Assembly: GCF_934924865.1 (NCBI RefSeq)
Contig: NZ_OW235315.1
Span: 806,001-870,000 of the forward strand
Reading direction: 5' to 3'
Source: Tepidibacter aestuarii
Lineage (GTDB): Bacteria > Bacillota > Clostridia > Peptostreptococcales > Peptostreptococcaceae
DNA length: 64,000 bases
The position numbers were made by a program, and so were the translations under genes. The notes beneath the pieces are model-generated. The model did no database searches and was not told the DNA's origin. It worked only from the letters and a program-made list of their open reading frames with translations. Below, in pieces: positions 8,626-18,269 of this stretch. The first letter of the stretch is position 1. Every line of letters begins with the position of its first letter.

Positions 8626-9027
8626 CTATGTCATTTTTAAAAGTTTTGACATGGCTTCTTTACAGTAACCGTATTCAAACCATTGGCAACTACTGCATAT
8701 ACGGCTGAATTTTTCTATTGATAGATTGTTTTTTAAGATTTCTAAAAGTTCATTATACGTATAGGTTTTATCTTTTTCTAGATTGAGTAAATCTATTACC
8801 TTTGAATCTAGTGCTGTTACTTTATCCTGTGTTTGACAATTTGAGTTATTTATATTATTTGGACATTTAGAACATATACAATCTATAGAATCTGTTATTG
8901 TAATTTTTGCTTTGGGGTTTGATTTTAAGTGTTTAACTATCTTATCCATATTATGTGTAAAATCTTCATCGTATCCTTTTCCTATATATCCTTGAATACA
9001 AAATATATGATGAGCTCTTAGTTTCAT
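8626..9027 (-). CDS. DUF1284 cysteine-rich protein
   Basis: The 133-residue protein starts with MKLRAHHIFCIQGY, the hallmark of DUF1284. It carries further cysteines in CICSKCPNN, NCQT and CSSCQWFEYGYC, enough to hold an iron-sulfur cluster or zinc, though that is inference. AGGAGG lies 6 bases upstream of the ATG. It stands 115 bases before the DUF523 gene on the same strand and may be transcribed with it. Confidence 0.88.
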   Translation of the reverse strand: MKLRAHHIFCIQGYIGKGYDEDFTHNMDKIVKHLKSNPKAKITITDSIDCICSKCPNNINNSNCQTQDKVTALDSKVIDLLNLEKDKTYTYNELLEILKNNLSIEKFSRICSSCQWFEYGYCKEAMSKLLKMT

Positions 9028-9105
9028 ATAAACCTCCTTAATGATAATGCAAATTACTAAATAATGTTATATAATTTTATAATAAATAACAATTTATATC
9101 ATTTC

Positions 9106-9150
9106 TAAGCAACAGAGTTGTAAGACTTGTAGGTGTAGCATTAGATTGAT
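9106..9150. repeat. Diverged intergenic repeat, copy 2
   Basis: This copy begins AAGCAACAGAG and ends GTGTAGCATTAGATTGA, matching the ends of the element at 6817-6876 with several transitions. The central hairpin part of copy 1 is missing here. Confidence 0.3.
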
Positions 9151-9196
9151 TTTATTTAAATTAATTATAATATGAAATTAATGAGGAGCGATAAAA

Positions 9197-10282
9197 ATGT
9201 TTATAAAATTTACTTTGAGGATATCTATATTGTTAATAAGTTTATTTTTATTATTCTTATTAGCAGTTATTATCACAGATTATAAACCTGATGAAATTAT
9301 TTCACTTGAGGTTAATAGTAATAAAGAAGAAATAGTAAAATTAGATAATACTATGAGCATAACTACGTTTAATATCGGATTTGGAGGACTTGATAAAAAA
9401 CAAGATTTTTTCATGGATGAAGGTACCATGTCAAGGTCACAGAGCAAGGAAAAAACTTATGAAAATATAGAAGGAGTAGCAAGCTATTTAAAAAATAAAA
9501 ATTCTGATTTTTGTTTCGTTCAAGAAATAGATAAGAAAGCTACTAGAACATATTACATAGATGAGTACAAAAAAATAAGTGAAGAGCTTGATAAGTATAG
9601 CGATTCATATGCTTATAATTATAAAGTCCTATGGGTGCCTGTACCCGTTAAAAAGCCTCATGGATATGTAAAGGCCGGTCTAGTTACTTTTTCGAAATAT
9701 GATGTAAGTAACGCTACTAGGTATCAATTACCAGGTAAAGAGCGTTTTGAAAGACAGCTATTTTTATTAGATAGATGCTTTATAGAAAGTAGACTTAAGG
9801 TATTAGATTCTGATAAAGAGCTTGTTTTAATAAATATCCACTTATCAGCTTATGATAAAGGAGGGGTTATAAGAAAGCAACAATTATCTTATTTGAAACA
9901 ATACATACAAAATGAGTATGATAAAGGAAATTATGTTTTAGTAGGGGGAGACTGGAATCATAAGCTTGATAAGACAAATTTTAAAAGCAAATCAGAAAAC
10001 AAGTGGATGCAGGAGATGCCTAGCAATTTTAAGCCAGATACTTTTAAATGGGCGGTAGACCCTCTTACTCCAACTGTAAGAAGTCTAGATGTTCCTTATG
10101 AATATGGATATAACTTTGTTGAAACTATAGATGGATTTCTGGTTTCTGATAATATAGAAGTATTAGATGTGAAGGGAGATGATTTACGATTTGAATATAG
10201 CGATCATAATCCTGTAACTATGGAATTTAAGTTGAAAAATTCGCTTGATGCTAACGCATCGATCATGTCGCAAAGTATATAA
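9197..10282 (+). CDS. Membrane-anchored endonuclease/exonuclease/phosphatase family protein
   Basis: The 361-residue protein has one N-terminal membrane helix (~5-28) and then an EEP-fold hydrolase domain. Metal and catalytic motifs are visible in order: TTFNIGFG, FVQEID, GGDWNH and the C-terminal SDHNPV. EEP enzymes hydrolyse phosphodiesters in nucleic acids, lipids or inositol phosphates; the anchor suggests action at the outer membrane face, so a lipid or extracellular substrate is more likely than DNA. GAGGAG lies 8 bases before ATG. It shares direction and 42-base spacing with the next lipase gene. Confidence 0.88.
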   Translation: MFIKFTLRISILLISLFLLFLLAVIITDYKPDEIISLEVNSNKEEIVKLDNTMSITTFNIGFGGLDKKQDFFMDEGTMSRSQSKEKTYENIEGVASYLKNKNSDFCFVQEIDKKATRTYYIDEYKKISEELDKYSDSYAYNYKVLWVPVPVKKPHGYVKAGLVTFSKYDVSNATRYQLPGKERFERQLFLLDRCFIESRLKVLDSDKELVLINIHLSAYDKGGVIRKQQLSYLKQYIQNEYDKGNYVLVGGDWNHKLDKTNFKSKSENKWMQEMPSNFKPDTFKWAVDPLTPTVRSLDVPYEYGYNFVETIDGFLVSDNIEVLDVKGDDLRFEYSDHNPVTMEFKLKNSLDANASIMSQSI

Positions 10283-10324
10283 TTTCCTTGAAAATAAAAA
10301 AGAGTATAAGTTGAGGGTGATATT

Positions 10325-11245
10325 ATGGTTGAGGAGTTTAAGATTAAGGGTACAGATGGGGCTAATATTACTGTCCACAGATGGGCGGATGTAGAAAATT
10401 TAATAGGGTGTGTTTTGATACTTCATGGTATGGCAGAGCATTCATTGAGATATAATGAATTTAGTAGGGTATTAAATAAAAATGGATATATTGTGTATGG
10501 GTGTGATCATAGAGGTCATGGCAAAACAGGCACTGAACATAATCAAATAGGACATTTCGATCAAAATGGATGGGATAATATAGTAAGTGATATAAAGAAT
10601 ATAATAGGTTATATAAAAAAAGAAAATGATAAACCACTTATATTGATTGGCCATAGCATGGGATCTTTATTAGCTAGAACTTGTATTCAAGAATTTCCGG
10701 ATGAATTTAGTGGTGTTATTTTATCTGGAACAACAATAGGAGGAAATTTTGTAAAAAGAAATATAGGATATATTATATCTAAAATATATGCAAGTATATA
10801 TGGGTATAATAAAAAAGCTAACTTTATGGATAAATTAACTTTTGGAAGCTACAACAAATTTTTTTATCCTAATAAAACAGACTTTGATTGGTTATCTTCA
10901 GATGAAGATAAGGTCAAAGAATATATTAAGGATAGCTTATGCGGATTTGTATGTAGTGCAGGATTGTATGTTAACCTGTTAAAAGGAGTTAAATTAACTA
11001 TAAATAGAGATAATATAAAAAAGATATCGAAAAAATTGCCTATATTAATATTATCAGGAGACAAGGATATGGTCGGATCAAATTCAAAGGATGCAATGAA
11101 ACTGTATAATATCTATAAAAAAGTAGGTATTGAAAATACAGATTTGAAAATATATGAAAACGGGCGACATGAGATATTGAATGAATTGAATAAATATGAG
11201 GTATATGAAGATATAGTTAGTTGGATTGGAAATTTAAAGTATTGA
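10325..11245 (+). CDS. Alpha/beta hydrolase (monoacylglycerol lipase/lysophospholipase type)
   Basis: The 306-residue protein is a serine hydrolase of the Hydrolase_4 group. The oxyanion motif HGMAEHS and the nucleophile motif GHSMGS are present, and the acid and histidine of the triad are in LSGDKDMVG and YENGRHEILNE. No signal peptide is seen. Relatives split monoacylglycerols or lysophospholipids. The pairing with the membrane-anchored EEP protein just upstream suggests a shared role in lipid turnover, by inference. The ribosome site GAGGGTGA is 5 bases from the ATG. Confidence 0.88.
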   Translation: MVEEFKIKGTDGANITVHRWADVENLIGCVLILHGMAEHSLRYNEFSRVLNKNGYIVYGCDHRGHGKTGTEHNQIGHFDQNGWDNIVSDIKNIIGYIKKENDKPLILIGHSMGSLLARTCIQEFPDEFSGVILSGTTIGGNFVKRNIGYIISKIYASIYGYNKKANFMDKLTFGSYNKFFYPNKTDFDWLSSDEDKVKEYIKDSLCGFVCSAGLYVNLLKGVKLTINRDNIKKISKKLPILILSGDKDMVGSNSKDAMKLYNIYKKVGIENTDLKIYENGRHEILNELNKYEVYEDIVSWIGNLKY

Positions 11246-11310
11246 TGGATAAAAATATATATTATAAAATATAATTATTATTTTAGTATTAGTTATGGAG
11301 ATGATTTGAT

Positions 11311-13557
11311 ATGAAATTATGTTCAAAATGCAATAAGAATATTGCAGTTGTATTTACATCTACAGTTGAAAACGGAAAATCAGAGATTAAAGGGTTGTGT
11401 ATAGAATGTGCTAAAAAAAGTGGATTGCCAATAATTGATCAACTAATGAAGCAAACAGGCATGAATGAAGAAGATATAGAAAACTTAACTGGGCAGATGA
11501 ACTCTGTAATAGATGGAATGGATATGGATGATTTTGATGAAAATAATATGTTCGCTAATATGTTTAACAACACTATGCCAAAAGACGAAGATGATATAGA
11601 TGTTGAAGAAGATTTTGAGAAGAAAAAAGATAAAAAGAATAAAAAGAAAAAGAATAAGAATAAGTTTCTTAATATGTATGGAAGTAACTTAACTGAAAAA
11701 GCGAAAAACAATGAAGTCGATAGAATAATTGGAAGAAACAGAGAAATAGATAGAGCTATACAGATATTAAATAGAAGAAATAAAAATAATCCTATACTAA
11801 TAGGAGAACCTGGAGTTGGTAAAACAGCTATAGCAGAAGGGCTTGCGGTTAGAATAGTTCAAAAAGAGGTTCCGGCAAAATTATTTGATGCTCAGATATA
11901 CCTTCTAGATTTAACTGCTGTTGTTGCAGGAACTCAATTTAGAGGTCAGTTTGAAGGTAGAATGAAGAATATAATCAAAGAAGCACAAGCTAATGAGAAT
12001 GTAATACTTGTAATAGATGAGATACATAATATTATGGGTGCAGGCGAAGTTCAAGGTGGAGCTATGAATGCTGCAAACATATTAAAGCCGTCACTTGCTA
12101 AAGGCGAAATTCAATTAATAGGAGCTACAACTCTTGAGGAATATAAAAAGCATATAGAAAAAGATGCAGCTCTTGAAAGAAGATTTCAACCTGTATTAGT
12201 TGAGGAACCTACAGTTGATGAGACTATAGAAATTTTAAAAGGAATTAAGGGATATTACGAGGATTATCACAATGTTAAGATATCTGATGAAGTAATAGTA
12301 GCAGCAAGCACTTTGTCAAAGAGGTATATAACAGATAGATTCTTACCAGATAAAGCTATAGATATAATAGATGAGGTTGGTTCAAGAGCTAACTTAAAGA
12401 ATCAAGGGCTTATAGAGATACAAGCTTTAAAAGAAGAATTAGAAAAAGTCCAAATAGAAAGAGAAGAAGCATCAGACAGTAATAACTATGAAAAAGCGGC
12501 AGAGTGCAAAATGAAGGAATGCAAAATAGAAGAAGACATTAAGAATATAGAAGCAAAGTGCTCAGATGTAGCAATTACAGTAGAGGATGTGGCGTTTGTT
12601 ATAGAGTCTTGGACTAAGATTCCTGTTCAAAAGATTACTCAATCAGAGGCTACTAAGCTTTTAAAATTAGAAAACAGACTTCATAAAAGAGTAATAGGCC
12701 AGCATAATGCAATTACAAGCATATCAAAGGCTATAAGACGTAATCGTTCTGGGTTTAGAAAGAAGAAAAAACCATCTTCGTTTATATTTGTAGGGCCTAC
12801 TGGTGTTGGTAAAACAGAACTTGTAAAAACTTTAGCGGTTGAACTGTTTGGAAGTGAAGAGGCTCTTATAAGAATAGATATGTCAGAATACATGGAAAAG
12901 CATACGGTTTCAAAATTGATAGGAGCGCCTCCGGGATATGTTGGATATGATCAAGGTGGACAGTTAACAGAAAAAATAAGAAGAAAGCCTTATTCCGTTA
13001 TACTTTTAGATGAGATAGAAAAAGCTCATCAAGATGTATTTAATATGTTACTTCAAATACTTGAGGATGGAAGACTTACTGACAGTCAAGGAAGAACTGT
13101 GTTTTTCGAAAATAGTGTAATAATAATGACTTCTAATGCAGGAACAAACTTTAAATCAAGTTCTATAGGATTTAATAATGATGGTTATGATGAGCTTGAG
13201 GAAAGAGTTAATGATGCGTTAAAGAAAACATTTAGACCAGAGTTTTTAAATAGAATAGATGAGACTATAGTATTTACTAAGCTTAATAAGGATGAACTAT
13301 CTAAAATAGTAGAATTAATGATAAATGAGGTAGTAGAAGAAGCTAAAGAAAAGGACATGACTATAAGTATTTCTGATGAGGTTAAAGACTTTATACTTCA
13401 AAAAGGATATGATGATAAGTATGGAGCTAGACCTTTAAGAAGAACTATCCAAAAGTATATAGAGGATGAGATAGCAGAGAAATATCTTAAAGGTGAACTG
13501 AATGAAGGTTCTTGTATAAATATAGAGTTAAAAGATGGAAAAGTATGTATAAGCTAA
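11311..13557 (+). CDS. clpE: ClpE-type AAA+ ATPase of the Clp protease
   Basis: The 748-residue protein begins with a four-cysteine zinc finger (C4, C7, C30, C33), as in ClpE rather than ClpC. A lysine-rich linker (~104-118) leads to the first AAA+ module (Walker A GEPGVGKT at 165-172), a UVR-like coiled middle region (NNYEKAAECKMKE), the second module (GPTGVGKT near 495) and the ClpP-contacting IGF loop near 619. It should unfold damaged proteins for ClpP. No CtsR operator or CIRCE element is visible in the 65 bases upstream. It is followed by a strong terminator. Confidence 0.9.
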   Translation: MKLCSKCNKNIAVVFTSTVENGKSEIKGLCIECAKKSGLPIIDQLMKQTGMNEEDIENLTGQMNSVIDGMDMDDFDENNMFANMFNNTMPKDEDDIDVEEDFEKKKDKKNKKKKNKNKFLNMYGSNLTEKAKNNEVDRIIGRNREIDRAIQILNRRNKNNPILIGEPGVGKTAIAEGLAVRIVQKEVPAKLFDAQIYLLDLTAVVAGTQFRGQFEGRMKNIIKEAQANENVILVIDEIHNIMGAGEVQGGAMNAANILKPSLAKGEIQLIGATTLEEYKKHIEKDAALERRFQPVLVEEPTVDETIEILKGIKGYYEDYHNVKISDEVIVAASTLSKRYITDRFLPDKAIDIIDEVGSRANLKNQGLIEIQALKEELEKVQIEREEASDSNNYEKAAECKMKECKIEEDIKNIEAKCSDVAITVEDVAFVIESWTKIPVQKITQSEATKLLKLENRLHKRVIGQHNAITSISKAIRRNRSGFRKKKKPSSFIFVGPTGVGKTELVKTLAVELFGSEEALIRIDMSEYMEKHTVSKLIGAPPGYVGYDQGGQLTEKIRRKPYSVILLDEIEKAHQDVFNMLLQILEDGRLTDSQGRTVFFENSVIIMTSNAGTNFKSSSIGFNNDGYDELEERVNDALKKTFRPEFLNRIDETIVFTKLNKDELSKIVELMINEVVEEAKEKDMTISISDEVKDFILQKGYDDKYGARPLRRTIQKYIEDEIAEKYLKGELNEGSCINIELKDGKVCIS

Positions 13558-13599
13558 TAAAAAGGTTAAGATTAATAATTAAATTTAGGTGGCTAAGTT

Positions 13600-13660
13600 A
13601 AAAATTACGCTTATTGAAATAACGATACTTAATTAACATTTCAATAAGCGTAATTTTTTT
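13600..13660 (+). terminator. Terminator of clpE
   Basis: AAAATTACGCTTATTGAAAT (to 13620) pairs with ATTTCAATAAGCGTAATTTT (from 13638), a stem of about 20 bp followed by Ts. An outer GGCTA/TAGCC pair brackets it. Confidence 0.9.
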
Positions 13661-13731
13661 ATGTAGCCATTTAGAGTTAGTGTAAATCTAGGAAAAAATA
13701 TTTTAAATATATAAAAACAATAGTAACAACC

Positions 13732-13760
13732 TTTACACATATCTTATAAAGTAATATACT
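13732..13760 (+). promoter_or_regulatory. Promoter of the EamA exporter and its regulator
   Basis: TTTACA (13732-13737) and TATACT (13755-13760) are separated by 17 bases. This places transcription start near 13767 and rules out the TTG codon at 13760 as a start. Confidence 0.65.
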
Positions 13761-13807
13761 TGAACTTGAAGCTCTTTAAATTAATAAGGGGAAAAGAAGG
13801 GATATTT

Positions 13808-14746
13808 ATGAAAACTAAAATTTATTCGATTATCGCAATAATTCTAGCCGTTACTATGTGGGGGATATCTTTTTTAAGTATAAAGATAACTTTAAATGTG
13901 TTTGGACCTATGACACTTGCAACGCTTAGGTTTTTAATTGCATCAATTATATTATTTGTCGTAATGAGAATAAAAGAGCCGGATACTAAGCTTCAAAGAG
14001 AAGATATAAAGCCCATGGCCATGGCAGGAGTTTTTGGTGTTGCAATATATTATTGCTTCGAAAATTATGGGATAAAATATATTAGCTCATCAGAAGCGTC
14101 TCTAATAATAGGAACTATACCGATATTTTCCTTAATAGTTGATAGTATTATATTGAAAAACAAACTGAGTGTTAATAATATTATAGGAGTTTTATTGTCA
14201 ATGATTGGAATATATTTCATAATAGGAGGGAATATAAGGTTAGGGACAAATGAAATACTAGGATATATATTTATGTTTGGAGCTGTTTTTTCGTGGGTGT
14301 TCTATAATTATACAACAAAGAATTTGTTTAAAAAATATTCACAATTAGCGATTGTATTTTATCAAATAATATTTGGGACTATGGTATTAATTCCGTTTTC
14401 ATTGTTTGAAAATAACAATTGGGAGTTGATAAATAATGTTGTAATATACAACTTTCTATATCTTGCAATATTTTGTTCTGCTATTTCATATGTTCTATAT
14501 ATGTATGCTTTAGAAAATCTTGGTTCTACAGTTACAACATTGTATTTGAATTTTTCACCTATTGTAACAGTTGTCGGAGGGTATTTTGTATTTAGTGAAG
14601 CAATAAATACCAATCAAATAATAGGGACAATACTGATAATATTATCTGTTTATGTAGTTAATTTAAATCTATCATATTATGATATTGTACAAATAATAAA
14701 ATTTACAAAAATAAATTATAGGTCAAGAAAGATTGATTCAAAATAA
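13808..14746 (+). CDS. EamA/DMT family exporter
   Basis: The 312-residue protein has ten predicted membrane helices in two EamA repeats, for example TMWGISFLSIKITLNVFGP in the first and AISYVLYMYALENLGSTV in the second. Members of the drug/metabolite transporter superfamily export amino acids or other small metabolites. The ATG at 13808 is chosen because AGAAGGG stands 6 bases upstream; a longer TTG frame begins inside the -10 box. Twenty bases after it comes a GntR/RCK_C regulator, so export may respond to the signal sensed by that protein. Confidence 0.88.
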   Translation: MKTKIYSIIAIILAVTMWGISFLSIKITLNVFGPMTLATLRFLIASIILFVVMRIKEPDTKLQREDIKPMAMAGVFGVAIYYCFENYGIKYISSSEASLIIGTIPIFSLIVDSIILKNKLSVNNIIGVLLSMIGIYFIIGGNIRLGTNEILGYIFMFGAVFSWVFYNYTTKNLFKKYSQLAIVFYQIIFGTMVLIPFSLFENNNWELINNVVIYNFLYLAIFCSAISYVLYMYALENLGSTVTTLYLNFSPIVTVVGGYFVFSEAINTNQIIGTILIILSVYVVNLNLSYYDIVQIIKFTKINYRSRKIDSK

Positions 14747-14766
14747 TTCGGCGGGGGGAATATATT

Positions 14767-15390
14767 ATGAGCGAACGTATTTCGATTCCTAGATATATAA
14801 AAATAGCAGTTGATGTAGCTACTCGTATCTATAAAGGAAATATATCTGAAGGGGAAAAATTAAGAGGAAGGTCTATACTAGCTTCTGAATATAATGTATC
14901 TCCTGAAACTATAAGAAAAGCTATGAAGGTTTTGGAAGATAGAGATGTAGTTAGAGTTAGTAAGGGTAGTGGGATAATTGTATTATCAAAATATAAAGCT
15001 GGGGAAGTTATCCAAAGCTTCAGAAATAGTGAAGAGACAATAAGTGGTTTAAGACAAAACCTTAAAAATTTAATGGATCAAAAAAAAGAAATAGACAAAA
15101 GAATACACGAAACCATGGAAAAGATTATAGATTTATATAAATTTAAAAGATCTGAGATAATAGACCCCATACAAATTCAACTGAAAGAAGAGTACCATAT
15201 CATAGGGAAGACTATAGGAGAATGTAAAATATGGGAAAATACAGGGGCTACTATACTAGGTGTTTTAAGAAATGGAAATATGATTTTATCACCTGGTCCT
15301 AATCTTGAATTTAAAGTAGATGATAGCTTGATAATAGTAGGAGATTTAGGGGTTATTGATAAAATAAATGAATACTTACAAATCGTATAG
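14767..15390 (+). CDS. GntR-family regulator with RCK_C domain (BusR-like)
   Basis: The 207-residue protein has a GntR winged helix (residues ~8-78, with LRGRSILASEYNVSPETIRK), a central coiled coil (~85-125) and a C-terminal RCK_C/TrkA-C domain (~140-207, with GKTIGECKIWENTGATILGV and VDDSLIIVGD). This is the layout of BusR of streptococci and lactococci, which represses the glycine-betaine importer when bound to cyclic di-AMP. Here the neighbour is an EamA exporter. Ligand and target are inferred, not shown. GCGGGGGGAA serves as ribosome site. A repeat element starts right after the stop codon. Confidence 0.85.
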   Translation: MSERISIPRYIKIAVDVATRIYKGNISEGEKLRGRSILASEYNVSPETIRKAMKVLEDRDVVRVSKGSGIIVLSKYKAGEVIQSFRNSEETISGLRQNLKNLMDQKKEIDKRIHETMEKIIDLYKFKRSEIIDPIQIQLKEEYHIIGKTIGECKIWENTGATILGVLRNGNMILSPGPNLEFKVDDSLIIVGDLGVIDKINEYLQIV

Positions 15391-15522
15391 GTAAAGTGAA
15401 ACTTAATTTAGATGGAATTTTTACTTTAACTGAATTTCTAGCTAAACTAATCCAGAAGCTGTTAAGTTCTTATCTCTAGCCTTAAGAGGGAGGAGTCCTA
15501 GAACTTTTTGATTTCGGATAAA
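15391..15522 (+). repeat. Intergenic repeat element, copy A
   Basis: This ~132-base stretch between the BusR-like gene and murI recurs in opposite orientation at 33758-33890, with roughly 80% identity by eye. Shared blocks include AACTTAATT near the start, TTAAGTTCTTATCTC in the middle and TTTCGGATAAA at the end. AAGTTCT and AGAACTT form a stem kept in both copies. TAAAGTGAAAC appears at both its start and its end. Confidence 0.85.
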
Positions 15523-15584
15523 GTGAAACCAAATTAAAATATAAAATTATGATATAATATGATAGTGATTTAGGAGGTGATATA

Positions 15585-16349
15585 GTGAGAAATCTACCTA
15601 TAGGTGTGTTTGATTCAGGGATGGGAGGGATCAGTGTTTTAAGAGAAATAAAAAAACTGATGCCTAATGAAGATTATATATACTACGGTGATTCTAAAAA
15701 TATACCTTATGGCAAAAAAACTAAGGAAGAGCTAGAAAAAATATGTTTAGATATCGGAGATTACTTTATAAATAGAGGTGTTAAATCTATAGTTATAGCT
15801 TGTAATACAGCTACTAGTGCTGTTGTAGATAAATTTAGAGATAGGTACAACATACCTATTATAGGAATTGAACCTGCTTTAAAGCCTGCTGTTGAAGCAT
15901 ATAAAAGTGGAAAAATTGTAGTTTTGGCTACAGAAGTAACACTAAAAGAAAATAAATTCAATTTACTTATGGATAAATATAAGAGTAAAGCTGAAATTAT
16001 TAAGGTTCCAGCTCCAAGGCTTGTAACTGTTGTAGAGGATGGGATTACAGAAGGCGCTGAAGCCGAAGACGCTATAAAAGAGTTATTTGAAGATATTGAT
16101 ATAAATGAAATAGATTCAATTGTACTGGGCTGTACACACTACATATTTTTAAAAAATGCTATAAAAAAGGTGTTAGGAAATAATGTAAAACTTATAGATG
16201 GTGGATTTGGAACCGCGTATAATTTGAAAAATATATTAGATAACATGGATATGCTATCTGATAAAAATATAGATGGTAGTATAGACGTTGTAAATTCATC
16301 ACAAGATAAATCTAAAATAAACCTATCGTATAAATTATTAAACATATAG
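15585..16349 (+). CDS. murI: Glutamate racemase
   Basis: The 254-residue protein converts L- to D-glutamate for peptidoglycan. The two catalytic cysteines are C73 in ACNTATSA and C183 in GCTHY, and the N-terminal DSGMGGISVLREI is typical. The length is that of the family. It starts with GTG behind a strong AGGAGGTGAT site. It lies after the repeat element and is closed by a terminator shared with the convergent symporter gene, so it is a single-gene unit. Confidence 0.95.
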   Translation: MRNLPIGVFDSGMGGISVLREIKKLMPNEDYIYYGDSKNIPYGKKTKEELEKICLDIGDYFINRGVKSIVIACNTATSAVVDKFRDRYNIPIIGIEPALKPAVEAYKSGKIVVLATEVTLKENKFNLLMDKYKSKAEIIKVPAPRLVTVVEDGITEGAEAEDAIKELFEDIDINEIDSIVLGCTHYIFLKNAIKKVLGNNVKLIDGGFGTAYNLKNILDNMDMLSDKNIDGSIDVVNSSQDKSKINLSYKLLNI

Positions 16350-16399
16350 AAAAGCATAAAAAAGAAGGATTATCAAATCCTTCTTTTTTATGCTTTTCT
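16348..16399. terminator. Bidirectional terminator between murI and the symporter gene
   Basis: A nearly perfect stem of about 23 bp is formed by 16348-16371 and 16375-16399, with AAAAAAGAAGG on one side and CCTTCTTTTTT on the other. It works for both convergent genes. Confidence 0.92.
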
Positions 16400-16420
16400 A
16401 TATTATTTTTAGCGAATTTT

Positions 16421-17845
16421 TTATGCTCTTTTAGATGTGCTTGAAGCTTCCCAGCATTCTAGATTTTCTAAACCTTCTATACTATCTGAATAAAATACTG
16501 GATTTTTTCCTTCTCTTTTTTGATCAGCGTAATCCTTTAATGCTGCAAAGGCTATTTTACCAAGTTGAGAAATAGCTATTAGATTTATTAATGCCATTAG
16601 ACCCATGAATAAATCAGCCATATCCCAAACTATTTGAACCTTAGCAACTGAACCGAATATAACCATACCTACTACTGATAATCTATATATTAATAAATAA
16701 GCTTTATTAGTATTTATAAATTCAATATTAGTTTCTCCATAGTAGTAATTGCCTATTATAGAGCTGAATGCAAATAGTAAAATACAAGCAGCTATAAACA
16801 TATTTCCCCAAGAACCTACTTGAGAACTTAAAGCAGTTTGTGTAAGTTGAATTCCAGTTAAACCTTCTGTCGAATAAGCACCAGATAGAAGTATTATAAA
16901 AGCAGTTGAACTGCATATTAAAATCGTATCAGTAAATACTCCAAGAGTTTGAATCAAACCTTGCTTAACAGGGTGAGATACTTCTGCTGTTGCAGCTGCA
17001 TTTGGAGCAGATCCCATACCAGCTTCATTAGAGAAAAGACCTCTTTTAATACCTTGCATTAAGGCAGCACCGATTCCACCACCTACGGCAGCTTTCATAC
17101 CAAATGCACTACTTAAAATAAGTGAGAATACTGATGGTATTAAAGTTATATTTTTGATAATTACAAATAGAGCAACTAATATATAAGCAACTGCCATTAC
17201 AGGAACTATTAACTCTGCAACCTTTGCAATTCTTGTAACTCCACCAAATATTATAATTGATGTAACTGTAGCTAATACTAATCCGATTATGATTCTATTT
17301 AATCCAAATGCTGCCTCAAAAGCAAGTGAGATAGTATTTGATTGTACTGAATTGAAAACAAGACCAAAGCATAGAGTTATAAGTATTGAGAATAAAACTC
17401 CCATCCATCTCTTATTTAAAGCTTTTTCCATATAATAAGCTGGACCACCACGATATCCATTTTTATCTTTGGTTTTATAAATTTGAGCTAGAGTACTTTC
17501 AACAAAACTTGATGCAGCGCCTATTAAAGCTATAAGCCACATCCAAAATACAGCACCTGGACCACCTACAGAAATAGCTAATGCAACACCAGCTAAGTTA
17601 CCAGTTCCAACTCTAGAAGCTGTACTTATACAAAATGCCTGAAATGAAGAGACACCTTGCTTTTCGCTAGATGAATTGCTAGCTCCATCTCCTAATAGTC
17701 TGAACATCTCTCCCAAAAATCTAAATTGAACAAAATTAGACTTGAATGTGAAATAAAGACCTATTGTAATAAGTAAAGCTATAAGAACGTATTGCCAAAG
17801 TATTGTGTTTCCTAAAGAAACTATTGTTTCTAAAAAACCTAACAT
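16421..17845 (-). CDS. Sodium:alanine/glycine symporter (AGCS family)
   Basis: The 474-residue membrane protein has the AGCS pattern, including GVSSFQAFCISTASRVGTGN near the N-terminus, the GGPGAVFWMWLIALIGAA helix region and KRGLFSNEAGMGSAPNAAA, a signature of the family. It imports alanine or glycine with sodium. The ATG at 17845 follows AAGGGAG at good distance; an in-frame TTG 30 bases further out lacks a ribosome site. The 448 bases upstream, up to the rhomboid-like gene, show no gene or riboswitch I can recognise. Confidence 0.93.
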   Translation of the reverse strand: MLGFLETIVSLGNTILWQYVLIALLITIGLYFTFKSNFVQFRFLGEMFRLLGDGASNSSSEKQGVSSFQAFCISTASRVGTGNLAGVALAISVGGPGAVFWMWLIALIGAASSFVESTLAQIYKTKDKNGYRGGPAYYMEKALNKRWMGVLFSILITLCFGLVFNSVQSNTISLAFEAAFGLNRIIIGLVLATVTSIIIFGGVTRIAKVAELIVPVMAVAYILVALFVIIKNITLIPSVFSLILSSAFGMKAAVGGGIGAALMQGIKRGLFSNEAGMGSAPNAAATAEVSHPVKQGLIQTLGVFTDTILICSSTAFIILLSGAYSTEGLTGIQLTQTALSSQVGSWGNMFIAACILLFAFSSIIGNYYYGETNIEFINTNKAYLLIYRLSVVGMVIFGSVAKVQIVWDMADLFMGLMALINLIAISQLGKIAFAALKDYADQKREGKNPVFYSDSIEGLENLECWEASSTSKRA

Positions 17846-18269
17846 TTTATCACTCCCTTTTATTAAAATTTTCAAAATAATATTATTGCTTAATAAAATT
17901 TAGTATTTACTAGATTTGGGTTTAATTTATTTAGCATCAATTGAAACAATTGTATCAAAAAATAAATGATATATCAAATTTTTTTATATTCTGAATTTTA
18001 CAAAAAATGAACCTTGAGTTGAAAAGATGCTTGTGGTGATTATAAATATTGCATATAAAATGAATTGAAAAGTTTTATGACGTTATTCTCAAGAAAAGAA
18101 GTTGATTACTTATGAATTATAAAAAAAAAATTATTCATATAAATTTTATTGAAAAGACTTATAAAAGTTTAAAAGAGGTAAATAAGTTTAAAAATTGTAA
18201 AAAATAGAACAAATATCTAGATATGTATTATATAGCTCTTCAGAAAATTCAAGATGTAACTGTAAGAGC

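Noticed and set aside
13760..13807. Longer form of the EamA exporter beginning at TTG 13760
   Set aside because: The codon lies next to the -10 box TATACT of the gene's own promoter and has no ribosome site; ATG 13808 follows AGAAGGG.
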